Source: CAZGTQ01 sp964528575 (GTDB lineage: Bacteria; Planctomycetota; UBA1135; GCA-002686595). From it: DNA of 15,583 bases. Within the stretch, counting starts at the first letter, position 1, and every line of letters begins with the position of its first letter. Shown here piece after piece: positions 6,928 through 13,632 of this stretch. Where the stretch lies: assembly GCA_964528575.1 (NCBI GenBank), contig CAZGTQ010000316.1, forward strand, positions 1 through 15,583, read 5' to 3'. Under the pieces are notes generated by a model. The model worked only from the letters and a program-made list of their open reading frames with translations. It had not been told where the DNA came from and did not search any database. Both the position numbers and the translations under genes were made by a program.

Positions 6928-7590
6928 ATGCCCGCGCCGCTCGACCTCGTCCCTGCGCTGCTCGAGGGACTCGCGGTCACGCTCGTGCTCGCCCTCGGCG
7001 GCACGGCGGTCGCGCTCGTCGCGTCGCTGGCCGCCGGCGTCGCGCGCGCCGCGGGCCCGCGCGCGGTGCGCGCGCTCGCCGGCGCCTACGTCGAGACCTT
7101 CCGCGGCACGTCCGCGCTCGTGCAGCTCTTCTGGGGCTACTACGCGCTGCCGCTGCTCGGCGTCGAGCTGGGCGCGATGGCGACCGGCATCGCGGTGCTG
7201 GGGCTCAACGCGGGCGCGTACGGCGCGGAGGTCGTGCGCGGAGCGCTGCTCGCCGTGCCGCGCACGCAGCGCGAGGCGGGCCAGGCGCTGGGCCTGTCCG
7301 CGCGGCAGATCCTGTGGCGCGTCGAGCTGCCGCAGGCCGTCCCCGCGATCCTGCCGCCGGCGGGCAACGTCCTGATCGAGCTGGTCAAGAACACGTCGCT
7401 CGCGTCGCTGATCACGCTGCAGGAGCTGACGTTCCGCGGCCAGGTCTTGCGCGCGGAGAGCCTGCGCACGGTCGAGATCTTCGGGCTCGTGCTCCTGATC
7501 TACTTCGCCGTCAACAGCGTCGCAGCGCGGCTCGTGCGAATGCTCGAGAAGCGCGTGACGCGCCACCGCCGGGCTGGTCTGGCCAGATGA
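6928..7590 (+). CDS. ehuC: ectoine/hydroxyectoine ABC transporter, permease 1
   Basis: This is an inner-membrane subunit of a HisM-type polar amino acid importer. The 220-residue protein has hydrophobic segments near residues 12-38, 62-78, 84-100, 140-160 and 183-202. It carries the family motif FRGTSALVQLFWGYY (58-72) and the EAA coupling loop REAGQALGLSARQILWRVEL (115-134), which contacts the ATPase. It follows ehuB by 21 bases. Its last codons and TGA lie inside the first unit of the 13-bp tandem repeat that fills the gap to ehuD, so the C-terminal residues GLAR are repeat-encoded. It pairs with the second permease as a heterodimer. Confidence 0.88.
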   Translation: MPAPLDLVPALLEGLAVTLVLALGGTAVALVASLAAGVARAAGPRAVRALAGAYVETFRGTSALVQLFWGYYALPLLGVELGAMATGIAVLGLNAGAYGAEVVRGALLAVPRTQREAGQALGLSARQILWRVELPQAVPAILPPAGNVLIELVKNTSLASLITLQELTFRGQVLRAESLRTVEIFGLVLLIYFAVNSVAARLVRMLEKRVTRHRRAGLAR

Positions 7591-7659
7591 GCTGGCCAGA
7601 TGAGTCTGGCCAGATGAGGCTGGCCAGATGAGCTGGCCCGATGAGCCTGGCCAGTTGAA
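7579..7659 (+). repeat. six copies of a 13-bp tandem repeat between ehuC and ehuD
   Basis: The unit is CTGGCCAGATGAG. Copies start at 7579, 7592, 7606, 7620, 7633 and 7647, with single-base spacers (T, G, C) between some, giving steps of 13 or 14. The fifth and sixth copies carry substitutions. TGGCCA inside each unit is a 6-bp palindrome and nearly every copy contains ATGA. The ehuC stop codon lies in copy 1 and ehuD begins 10 bases after copy 6. Confidence 0.93.
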
Positions 7660-7672
7660 CGCCGCACGATGA
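7587..7672 (+). other. chain of two 14-codon mini-ORFs linking ehuC to ehuD by ATGA overlaps
   Basis: ATG 7587 overlaps the ehuC stop (7588-7590) and opens a 14-codon frame ending at TGA 7629-7631. ATG 7628 overlaps that stop and opens a second 14-codon frame ending at TGA 7670-7672, which overlaps the ehuD ATG at 7669. Each frame is built from the 13-bp repeats and encodes a peptide starting MSWPDE. The path could let terminating ribosomes re-initiate stepwise across a 78-base gap. Whether the peptides are made is unknown, and no ribosome sites are evident. Confidence 0.45.
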
Positions 7673-8325
7673 AGTTCGACGTCGGTTTCGCGCTCGAGGT
7701 GCTGCCCGCGCTGCTCGCGGCGCTGCGCATCACGGTGCTCGCGACGCTCGGCGGTACCGCGATCGCGGCGGTGCTCGGGCTCGTCTGGACGCTCTTGCGT
7801 CGCGCGCGCTCGCGCTTCCTGTCCGCGCCGGCCGAGCTCGCGGTGCAGTTCCTGCGCAACACGCCGCTCCTGATCCAGCTCTACTTCCTGTTCTACGTCG
7901 CGCCCGAGGCGGGCCTGCGGCTCGCGCCGCTCGCGTGCGGCATCCTCGGCCTCGGCCTGCACTACAGCGCCTATCTCGCCGAGATCTACCGCGCCGGCAT
8001 CGAGAGCGTGGCGCGCGGCCAGTGGGACGCCGCCGCCGCGCTCGACCTGGGCCGCCGCACGACGTTCTTCCGCATCGTGCTGCCCCAAGCGCTGCGGCCG
8101 ATCCTGCCGGCGCTCGGCAACCACGTCGTCGGCATGTTCAAGGACACGCCGCTGCTCGCCGCGATCACCGTCGTCGAGGTGCTGCAGCGCGCGAAGCTGA
8201 TCGGCGCGGAGACGTTCCGCTATCTCGAGCCGCTGACGGTCGTCGGACTCCTGTTCCTCGCGATCACGATCGTGTCGTCGCGCGTGCTCGCGCGCTTCGA
8301 GGTGAGCGATGTCCGCAGGGCCTGA
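7669..8325 (+). CDS. ehuD: ectoine/hydroxyectoine ABC transporter, permease 2
   Basis: This is the second membrane subunit of the importer, 218 residues. Hydrophobic stretches lie near residues 10-40, 55-77, 85-107, 145-165 and 188-206. FLRNTPLLIQLYFLFY (61-76) and the EAA loop in WDAAAALDLGRRTTFFRIVL (119-138) mark the HisM/GlnP permease family. It is similar to but clearly distinct from the preceding permease, as expected for a heterodimeric importer. Its ATG is the end point of the ATGA chain in the upstream repeat array. The 3' end overlaps the ehuA start by 17 bases. Confidence 0.88.
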   Translation: MKFDVGFALEVLPALLAALRITVLATLGGTAIAAVLGLVWTLLRRARSRFLSAPAELAVQFLRNTPLLIQLYFLFYVAPEAGLRLAPLACGILGLGLHYSAYLAEIYRAGIESVARGQWDAAAALDLGRRTTFFRIVLPQALRPILPALGNHVVGMFKDTPLLAAITVVEVLQRAKLIGAETFRYLEPLTVVGLLFLAITIVSSRVLARFEVSDVRRA

Positions 8326-9091
8326 GACCAGCGCCGGCGGCCCGGTCGTCCGCTTCCGCGGCGCGTCGAAGCGCTTCGGCGAGACGGTCGTGCTCGACGA
8401 GCTCGACCTCGCGGTCGCGCCCCAGGAGAAGATCGCGATCATCGGCGCGAGCGGGTCGGGCAAGTCGACGCTCCTGCGGATCCTGATGACGCTGGAGAGC
8501 GTCGACGCCGGGACGGTCGAGGTCGAGGGGCTCGCGCTCTGGCGCGATGGAAAGCCCGGCGGCGCGGAGGTCGTGCGCGCGGTCCGCGCGCGCGTCGGCA
8601 TGGTGTTCCAGCAATTCAACCTGTTCCCCCACATGACGGTGCTCGACAACGTCGCGTTCGCGCCGCGCCGCGTGCGGGGAGCGAGCCGCGCGGACGCCGA
8701 GGCCGACGCGCTCGGCCTGCTCGAGCAGGTCGGGCTCGCGGAGAAGGCGGGCGCGTATCCCGACTTCCTGTCGGGCGGCCAGAAGCAGCGGGTCGCGATC
8801 GCGCGCGCGCTCGCGATGCGGCCGAAGCTGATGCTGTTCGATGAGGTGACCTCCGCGCTCGATCCCGAGCTCGTCGGCGAGGTGCTCGAGGTGATCCGCA
8901 CGCTGGCACGCGAGTCGCGGATGACGCTCTTGCTCGTCACGCACGAGATGCGGTTCGCGCGCGAGATCGCCGATCGCGTGGTCTATCTGGACGAGGGTCG
9001 CGTCGTAGAGTCGGGGCCGCCCGCGCAGGTGCTGGTCGAGCCGACGCACGAGCGCACCCGCCGATTCCTGAGGAGCATCCTGGAAGCATGA
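8309..9091 (+). CDS. ehuA: ectoine/hydroxyectoine ABC transporter, ATP-binding protein
   Basis: This cytoplasmic ATPase powers import through the two preceding permeases. The 260-residue protein has Walker A GASGSGKST (46-54), the Q-loop MVFQQFNLFPHMT, the ABC signature LSGGQKQR, Walker B LMLFDEVTSALD and the switch histidine in LLVTHEM. The order is typical of the polar amino acid family (GlnQ/HisP-like). It begins inside the 3' end of ehuD, and its stop overlaps the start of the next gene as ATGA. The ATPase alone would not reveal the substrate; ectoine is assigned from the operon. Confidence 0.9.
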   Translation: MSAGPETSAGGPVVRFRGASKRFGETVVLDELDLAVAPQEKIAIIGASGSGKSTLLRILMTLESVDAGTVEVEGLALWRDGKPGGAEVVRAVRARVGMVFQQFNLFPHMTVLDNVAFAPRRVRGASRADAEADALGLLEQVGLAEKAGAYPDFLSGGQKQRVAIARALAMRPKLMLFDEVTSALDPELVGEVLEVIRTLARESRMTLLLVTHEMRFAREIADRVVYLDEGRVVESGPPAQVLVEPTHERTRRFLRSILEA

Positions 9092-10425
9092 GGCCGAACG
9101 TGGACACCAAGACCAAGTCGCAGCCGACCGGGCGTTTCTTCTCGGCCGAGGAGTACGAGGGCCGCCTGGCGCGCACGCGCGCAGCGATGGAGCGCGCGGG
9201 CCTCGACGCGTGCCTGATCTCGAGCCCGGAGAACGTCTACTACCTCACCGGTCTCGACCACCAGGGCTACTTCGCGTACCAGATGCTCGTCGTCCCGCTC
9301 GAGGGCGAGCCGACGCTGATCACGCGCGCGATGGAGCGCGCGATCGTCCGCGACCAGGTGCCGAACGTGCGCCACGTCGGCTACTCGGACGGCCACCGGC
9401 CGATCCCTCCGCCGCTCGCTCCCGAGCACGACATGCTGATGGCTTCGCCGACGCACGAAGGCCACGTCCTCGGCCTCGAGCCGTGGTCGGCGAGCCTCGG
9501 CGTCAGCACGCGCGACGCGTCGAACGATCCGCCGAGCGTCTCCGCGGCAGTCGACGCGACGTGCGACGCGATCCGCGAGCTCGGCTGCGAGACCAAACGC
9601 ATCGGCTTCGAGCAGAGCTCGACGTTCCTGACGTACCGCATCGCGTCGTCGCTCGTGAAGTGCCTGCCGGAGGCCGACTGGGTCGACGGGTCGCGCGTCG
9701 TCGACGACGTGCGCTTCGTCCAATCGCCGCGCGAGCTCGAGTGCACCCGCAACGCCGCCGAGATCTCCGACTCGATGATGCTCGCTGCGATCGCCGCCGC
9801 CGGCGTCGGCGCGTACAAGCGCGACGTCATGGCGGCGGTGTACGACGCGCTCTTCCGCCGCGGCGGCACGTACCCGGGCTTCGTCCCGCTGGTGCGCTCG
9901 ACGCGCACGCTCGAGCACGAGCACGGCACGTGGGACGACGGCCGACTGCGCCACCGCGACGTCCTGTTCGTCGAGCTCGCCGGCTGCGTGCGCCGCTACC
10001 ACGCCCCGACCGGTCGCCTCGTCTTCATCGGCAAGGCTCCGCGCGGCGCGGAGCAAGCAGCCGACCTCTGCATCGAAGCGATCGAGCGTGCCGCCGGCGC
10101 GATCGGCCCCGGCGTCCGCGCCGGCGAGGTCTACCGCGCGTGGCACTCCGCCCTCGACGAAGCGGGCCTCACGGAGTACAGCCGCCACCACTGCGGCTAC
10201 TCCGTCGGCATTGGCTACCCCCCGAGCTGGTCGGGCAGCGGCGTCCCCCAGGGCCTGCGCCCGGACTCGCAGCTCGAGCTGAAGCCCGGCATGGTCTTCC
10301 ATCTCATGTCCTGGCTCCTGCGCACCGGCCGCGGCGACTCGTTCCTCTCGGACACCGTCGTCGTGACCGAGCGCGGCTGCGAGCTGCTCACGCTCTCCAG
10401 CCGCGCCCTGACGGTGCGCCGCTGA
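9088..10425 (+). CDS. eutD: ectoine hydrolase-like protein of the M24/creatinase fold
   Basis: EutD/DoeA opens the ectoine ring to acetyl-diaminobutyrate in the cytoplasm. The 445-residue product has a creatinase-like N-domain (about 20-215) and a pita-bread domain (about 216-445). EutD-like stretches include ELAGCVRRYHAPTGR (296-310), HHCGYSVGIGYPPSW (367-381) and LKPGMVFHLMSWL (398-410). The Asp and Glu metal ligands of true M24 peptidases are not conserved in these blocks, as in creatinase and EutD, which argues against a Xaa-Pro peptidase. It is some 45 residues longer than typical EutD, with a region rich in Pro, Ser and His around 100-155. It is coupled to ehuA by ATGA and ends the operon. 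No eutE/doeB deacetylase follows. DoeA family membership is strong; activity on ectoine is inferred. Confidence 0.8.
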   Translation: MRPNVDTKTKSQPTGRFFSAEEYEGRLARTRAAMERAGLDACLISSPENVYYLTGLDHQGYFAYQMLVVPLEGEPTLITRAMERAIVRDQVPNVRHVGYSDGHRPIPPPLAPEHDMLMASPTHEGHVLGLEPWSASLGVSTRDASNDPPSVSAAVDATCDAIRELGCETKRIGFEQSSTFLTYRIASSLVKCLPEADWVDGSRVVDDVRFVQSPRELECTRNAAEISDSMMLAAIAAAGVGAYKRDVMAAVYDALFRRGGTYPGFVPLVRSTRTLEHEHGTWDDGRLRHRDVLFVELAGCVRRYHAPTGRLVFIGKAPRGAEQAADLCIEAIERAAGAIGPGVRAGEVYRAWHSALDEAGLTEYSRHHCGYSVGIGYPPSWSGSGVPQGLRPDSQLELKPGMVFHLMSWLLRTGRGDSFLSDTVVVTERGCELLTLSSRALTVRR

Positions 10426-10454
10426 GCATCCGACGCGACTCGAGGAGCGATGCG

Positions 10455-10678
10455 ATGAAGCACCTGATCACAGCGACCCGAAGTTCGAGCTCGGCAAGGC
10501 GGTCGTCGCCGGCACCAGGATCACGGTGGAACACATCCTCGAGCGCCTGGGCGCGGGCGAGACGATCGACGACCTCCTCGAAGCGCACCCGCGTCTGACT
10601 CGCGAAGGCATCTGCGCAGCCATGAGCTATGCAGCCGCGGTGCTCCGAAGCGACGTGCTCCATCCGACCGGGGACTGA
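10455..10678 (+). pseudogene. DUF433-family antitoxin-like gene with a one-base frameshift
   Basis: The start MKHLIT is read from ATG 10455, with GAGGAG at 10442-10447 upstream. The family sequence DPKFELGKAVVAGTRITVEH then continues in another frame from 10475, followed by ILERLGAGETIDDLLEAHP and a TGA at 10676-10678. Restoring one base near 10473-10475 would give a 74-residue protein, the normal DUF433 size. No start codon serves the downstream frame before the break. DUF433 proteins are small helix-turn-helix antitoxin-like proteins that often precede a DUF5615 PIN-like toxin. Here only a short toxin-like stretch (RFVADQIVDLPRSW, from 10687) follows before the convergent yihY gene. The break could be real decay or a sequencing error. 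Confidence 0.75.
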
Positions 10679-10719
10679 CCTGCTCGAGGTTCGTCGCCGA
10701 CCAGATCGTCGACCTGCCG

Positions 10720-10734
10720 CGCTCTTGGCGAGCG
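10720..10734. terminator. weak hairpin between convergent genes
   Basis: CGCTC and GAGCG arms flank a TTGGC loop in the gap between the broken DUF433 gene and the 3' end of the yihY gene. The stem is only five pairs and no T-run follows on either strand, so it is at best a weak bidirectional terminator candidate. Confidence 0.2.
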
Positions 10735-10742
10735 TGTGACGC

Positions 10743-11714
10743 TCAGTTCTCCCGGCCCACCGTGTCGGCGACGTACACTTCGCGGCGGCCGCGCGGCTCG
10801 GGGCGGCCGGTCGTCGGGTCGCGCGTCGTCTGGTTCTCGATCTCGGCGTTGAGCTCCGCGCCGGTGACGACCGACATCGCGGTGATCCACAGCCACAGGA
10901 GCAGGATCACGACGGCAGCGAGCGAGCCGTACGTCTCGCCGTAGCTGCCGAACTTGGCGACGTAGAGCGAGAACAGCGCCGACGCGACCGCCCAGGCGAG
11001 CGTCGCGGTGACGGCGCCCGGCGTCACCCAGCGCCAGCGCGCATTCGCGCGGCTCGGGCCCCAGCGGTACATCGTCGCGACGCCGACGCCGACGAACGCG
11101 AGGACCACGAGCCAGCTCACGATCGACGCGGCCCAGCGACCGGCGGTCCCGAGACCGAGGCTGCCGAAGAACATCGGCACGCCCGCGATCGCGACGACCA
11201 CGAGGATGGCGAGCACGACCGCGCCGCCGGTGAACGCGAGCGCGACGACGATCTTGCGCAGGAAGCCACGGTCCTCGCGCTCGTCGTAGGCGACGTTCAT
11301 CGCCTTCATCAGCGCGGTCATGCCCTTGCTCGCGCTCCAGCACGTGAACACGAGGCTGATCGCGAGCGTCCAACCGAGCGTGCTGTCGGGGCGCCCCGCC
11401 TGCAGCTCGAGCTGCCGGCCGAGCACGTCGCGCACCTGCGTCGGGAGCATCGACAGGCCCTCGACCTGGCTCTGCACCTGCGCCGGGTCGGCGACGAGCC
11501 CGTAGATCGACACGAGCGCCGCGAGCGCCGGGAAGATCGCCAGGAAGAGGTAGAACGCGACGCCCGCCGAGACGAGCCCGACGTCGTCCTCCGCGAACTC
11601 CGCCTTCGTCCGCTTCAGCACGTCGCCCCAGCCCTTGCGCGGGATCTGGCGCGGGCTCGTGGCTCCGCGCCCGCGCGGGCCCACCGACTCGCTCTTTGTA
11701 CGTTCGTCCGCCAT
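10743..11714 (-). CDS. YihY/BrkB-family inner-membrane protein
   Basis: This 323-residue integral membrane protein has six hydrophobic segments near residues 48-74, 113-132, 154-183, 195-216, 232-254 and 264-286. It shows the family's SAGVAFYLFLAIFPAL (49-64) near the N-terminus and the C-terminal signature YGETYGSLAAVVILLLWLW (258-276) followed by TGAELNAEIE. The family was once called ribonuclease BN in error, and its true role is still unclear. A charged N-terminal tail of about 40 residues and a hydrophilic C-terminal tail lie outside the membrane. GGAAG lies about 9 bases before the ATG. It is 61 bases downstream of the paralog array on the same strand and convergent with the ectoine operon. 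Confidence 0.9.
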   Translation of the reverse strand: MADERTKSESVGPRGRGATSPRQIPRKGWGDVLKRTKAEFAEDDVGLVSAGVAFYLFLAIFPALAALVSIYGLVADPAQVQSQVEGLSMLPTQVRDVLGRQLELQAGRPDSTLGWTLAISLVFTCWSASKGMTALMKAMNVAYDEREDRGFLRKIVVALAFTGGAVVLAILVVVAIAGVPMFFGSLGLGTAGRWAASIVSWLVVLAFVGVGVATMYRWGPSRANARWRWVTPGAVTATLAWAVASALFSLYVAKFGSYGETYGSLAAVVILLLWLWITAMSVVTGAELNAEIENQTTRDPTTGRPEPRGRREVYVADTVGREN

Positions 11715-11775
11715 CGCAGCTCACTTCCGAGCGCGCGACGCGCGCTCCCGCGATGCGCGGCAACTCCGGTGCCGC

Positions 11776-13632
11776 TCAGGGGATACGAACGGTGCCCTCG
11801 AGAGCGGCGAGCGCGACGCTGCCCTCGCCCGGCCGCAGCGCGGCGGGATCCGCCACCCGCCGGCTGCCGCGCGCCCACCAGAGCTCGACTCCGTCGGGCG
11901 GCGCCTCGAACGCGAGCTCGCGCGCCGCCGGCACGTCCTCGGCGGCGACGAACCCGAGCAGCCGCTCCTCCCCGTCCGCGAACCAGCCGACGTGCAGCCC
12001 CTGGGCGTCCGGAGGGAGCGCGTCGATGGCGAGAAAGATGCGGTAGGCGCCGTACGCGAGCCGCTCGTAGCGTCCGTCCGCGCGCTGGACGAGCTCGTAA
12101 ATGACGTCCCCATCGGTGAAGATCAGCTCCGGCGAGTCGAGGTCGTGCGGACAGACGAGGAGCTCGAGCTCGCCGCTCGGCCGCGGCCGGCTCCACTCGA
12201 CCGCCCACGTCCGCGACGTCGTACCCTCGGGCCGCACCCATAGGTCCATGATCGGCTCGGGCAGGCCGTGCCCTGCGGCGAGGACGAGGTCCGGGGCCGG
12301 CCACGCGATGCGGATCGCGCCCAGGTTCCACAGCGACGTGTCGCCGACCTCGTGCGTCTCGCGCAGGATGTCGTCGTAGGGCTCGACCTCGAGCCGCTCG
12401 TCGAGTGTCCGCGAGCATTCGAAGCGCACGCGCACCTCGACGCGGCGCGAGGGCGGCGGCTCGTCTCCCTGCGTGGCCGCGAACGTGTGCAGAGCGAGGC
12501 GGACCGCGTGGGGCGGCTCCTGCGCCGCACCGTCGTCGGCGAAGATCGGCCGCCCGTGCGGATCGAACAGCAGCGACGCGCTCGTCCCCCCGACGAGATC
12601 CTGCACGTCGACGGACAAACGCGGCGCGGGCCCCTCGATCGGAAGCACGAGCTGGCCGATCAGCTCCAAGCGCGCGACGTGCAGAGAAATCGTCCGGCCG
12701 TCGTGCTCGAGCTCGGCCGCTCCTCCCGACTTCTCGTGCGCGATGCCGAGGCGCGCGCCGAGCGGGACGCCCCGCAGGCTCGCCCCGTCGGAGTCGACGC
12801 GCAGCGAGAGCTCGCGCCGGCGCACCAGTCCGACGTACCACCCGCCCCACGCCTCCGCGTGCCAGCCGCCGAGGTCGGGCAGCCCCAGGATCCGCACGTC
12901 GACCTCGACTTCGCTCGGTCCCCCCTCGTGCGGCGCGAGCTCGAGCTCGACGGGCGCGAAGTCGGGCAGCGCAAGGACGATCTGCCCGTGGACGCCCGTA
13001 GCGGTAGAGAGCCGAGCACCCAGCGTCATGCCCCCGCGCAGCTGCAGCACGACGCCGACGAAAGGCGGCGACGGCTGGACGCGCTCGACGGAGACGGCGG
13101 CGTGCCAGGTCCCGAGCCCGTCGAAGCCCCACGCCACCAGCTCCCCCGGCTCGTCGTACCAGACGCCTTCGGCGACGTCGACGCGCACGTCCTCGAGCAT
13201 GTCGCCGAGCCCCGGAACCTCGACGGTCAACGCCGCCCCCGGCTCGAGCACGAGCTCTATCGCGTCGGGCTCCAGCGCGTGCTCGAGGTGCCCGAACGCG
13301 CGCACGTGGGTCGCCTCGGCGCGCACGCGCGGAGCGCCGTCCGACACGTCCGCTCCGATCCACGCTCCCGCGATTCGCTGCTCGACGCCAGCGAGCTCGA
13401 TCCCGAGCGACGAGACGACGGACACCGCGCGCTCATCCTCGCGCTCGCTCTCGCTCCCCCCGTCCCCCTCCTCGGCGCGCGCGGCGACGAGCGCGGCGTC
13501 GGAGCCGACGACCTCGTCGACCGACCGCGCGACCGGGCCCGGCGACCCCGCCGCGTCCGGCGCGTCGCGCGCCACGAACCACGCCGCCGCGCCGACGAGC
13601 GCCGCCAGGACGAGCGCGACGAGCGCTCTCAC
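11776..13632 (-). CDS. unknown envelope protein, paralog array member 3
   Basis: The product is 618 residues and I do not recognise its function. The GTG start at 13632 overlaps the stop of the upstream paralog as GTGA. The N-terminus has one hydrophobic segment (residues 2-20, MRALVALVLAALVGAAAW) without a lipobox, so it is probably a signal anchor or signal peptide. It is followed by an acidic low-complexity linker to about residue 65. The body then aligns along its whole length with the neighbouring paralog: SSLGIEL near the start, THVRA, LEPGAAL, AWGFD, LRGG and VPLGAR in the middle. The last 90 or so residues form the best conserved block, with IDALP, HVGW, VELWWARGSRRVADP and LRPGEGSVAL, ending VRIP. 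The many short hydrophobic/polar alternations suggest beta-rich repeats. A longer open frame reaching to 15258 is a shadow of the upstream gene and was rejected. Confidence 0.8.
   Translation of the reverse strand: MRALVALVLAALVGAAAWFVARDAPDAAGSPGPVARSVDEVVGSDAALVAARAEEGDGGSESEREDERAVSVVSSLGIELAGVEQRIAGAWIGADVSDGAPRVRAEATHVRAFGHLEHALEPDAIELVLEPGAALTVEVPGLGDMLEDVRVDVAEGVWYDEPGELVAWGFDGLGTWHAAVSVERVQPSPPFVGVVLQLRGGMTLGARLSTATGVHGQIVLALPDFAPVELELAPHEGGPSEVEVDVRILGLPDLGGWHAEAWGGWYVGLVRRRELSLRVDSDGASLRGVPLGARLGIAHEKSGGAAELEHDGRTISLHVARLELIGQLVLPIEGPAPRLSVDVQDLVGGTSASLLFDPHGRPIFADDGAAQEPPHAVRLALHTFAATQGDEPPPSRRVEVRVRFECSRTLDERLEVEPYDDILRETHEVGDTSLWNLGAIRIAWPAPDLVLAAGHGLPEPIMDLWVRPEGTTSRTWAVEWSRPRPSGELELLVCPHDLDSPELIFTDGDVIYELVQRADGRYERLAYGAYRIFLAIDALPPDAQGLHVGWFADGEERLLGFVAAEDVPAARELAFEAPPDGVELWWARGSRRVADPAALRPGEGSVALAALEGTVRIP
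11807..11893 (-). repeat. 87-bp direct repeat, copy 1 (3' end of paralog 3)
   Basis: This tract is base-for-base identical to 13660-13746 in the neighbouring paralog. It encodes the C-terminal motif VELWWARGSRRVADP and LRPGEGSVALA. Sequences on either side diverge quickly. Confidence 0.95.

Noticed and set aside
8904..8918. Second sigma-54-like match (TGGCACG with GG-N10-GC)
   Set aside because: It lies inside ehuA coding sequence and lacks the TT of the -12 element.
5989..8940. 983-codon open frame on the - strand
   Set aside because: It is antisense to ehuB, ehuC, ehuD and ehuA, is dominated by Arg, Ala and Gln-rich shadow sequence, and has no domain.
9088..10425. Xaa-Pro aminopeptidase annotation
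   Set aside because: The Asp and Glu metal ligands of M24 peptidases are not conserved, while EutD/DoeA-specific stretches and operon context are present.
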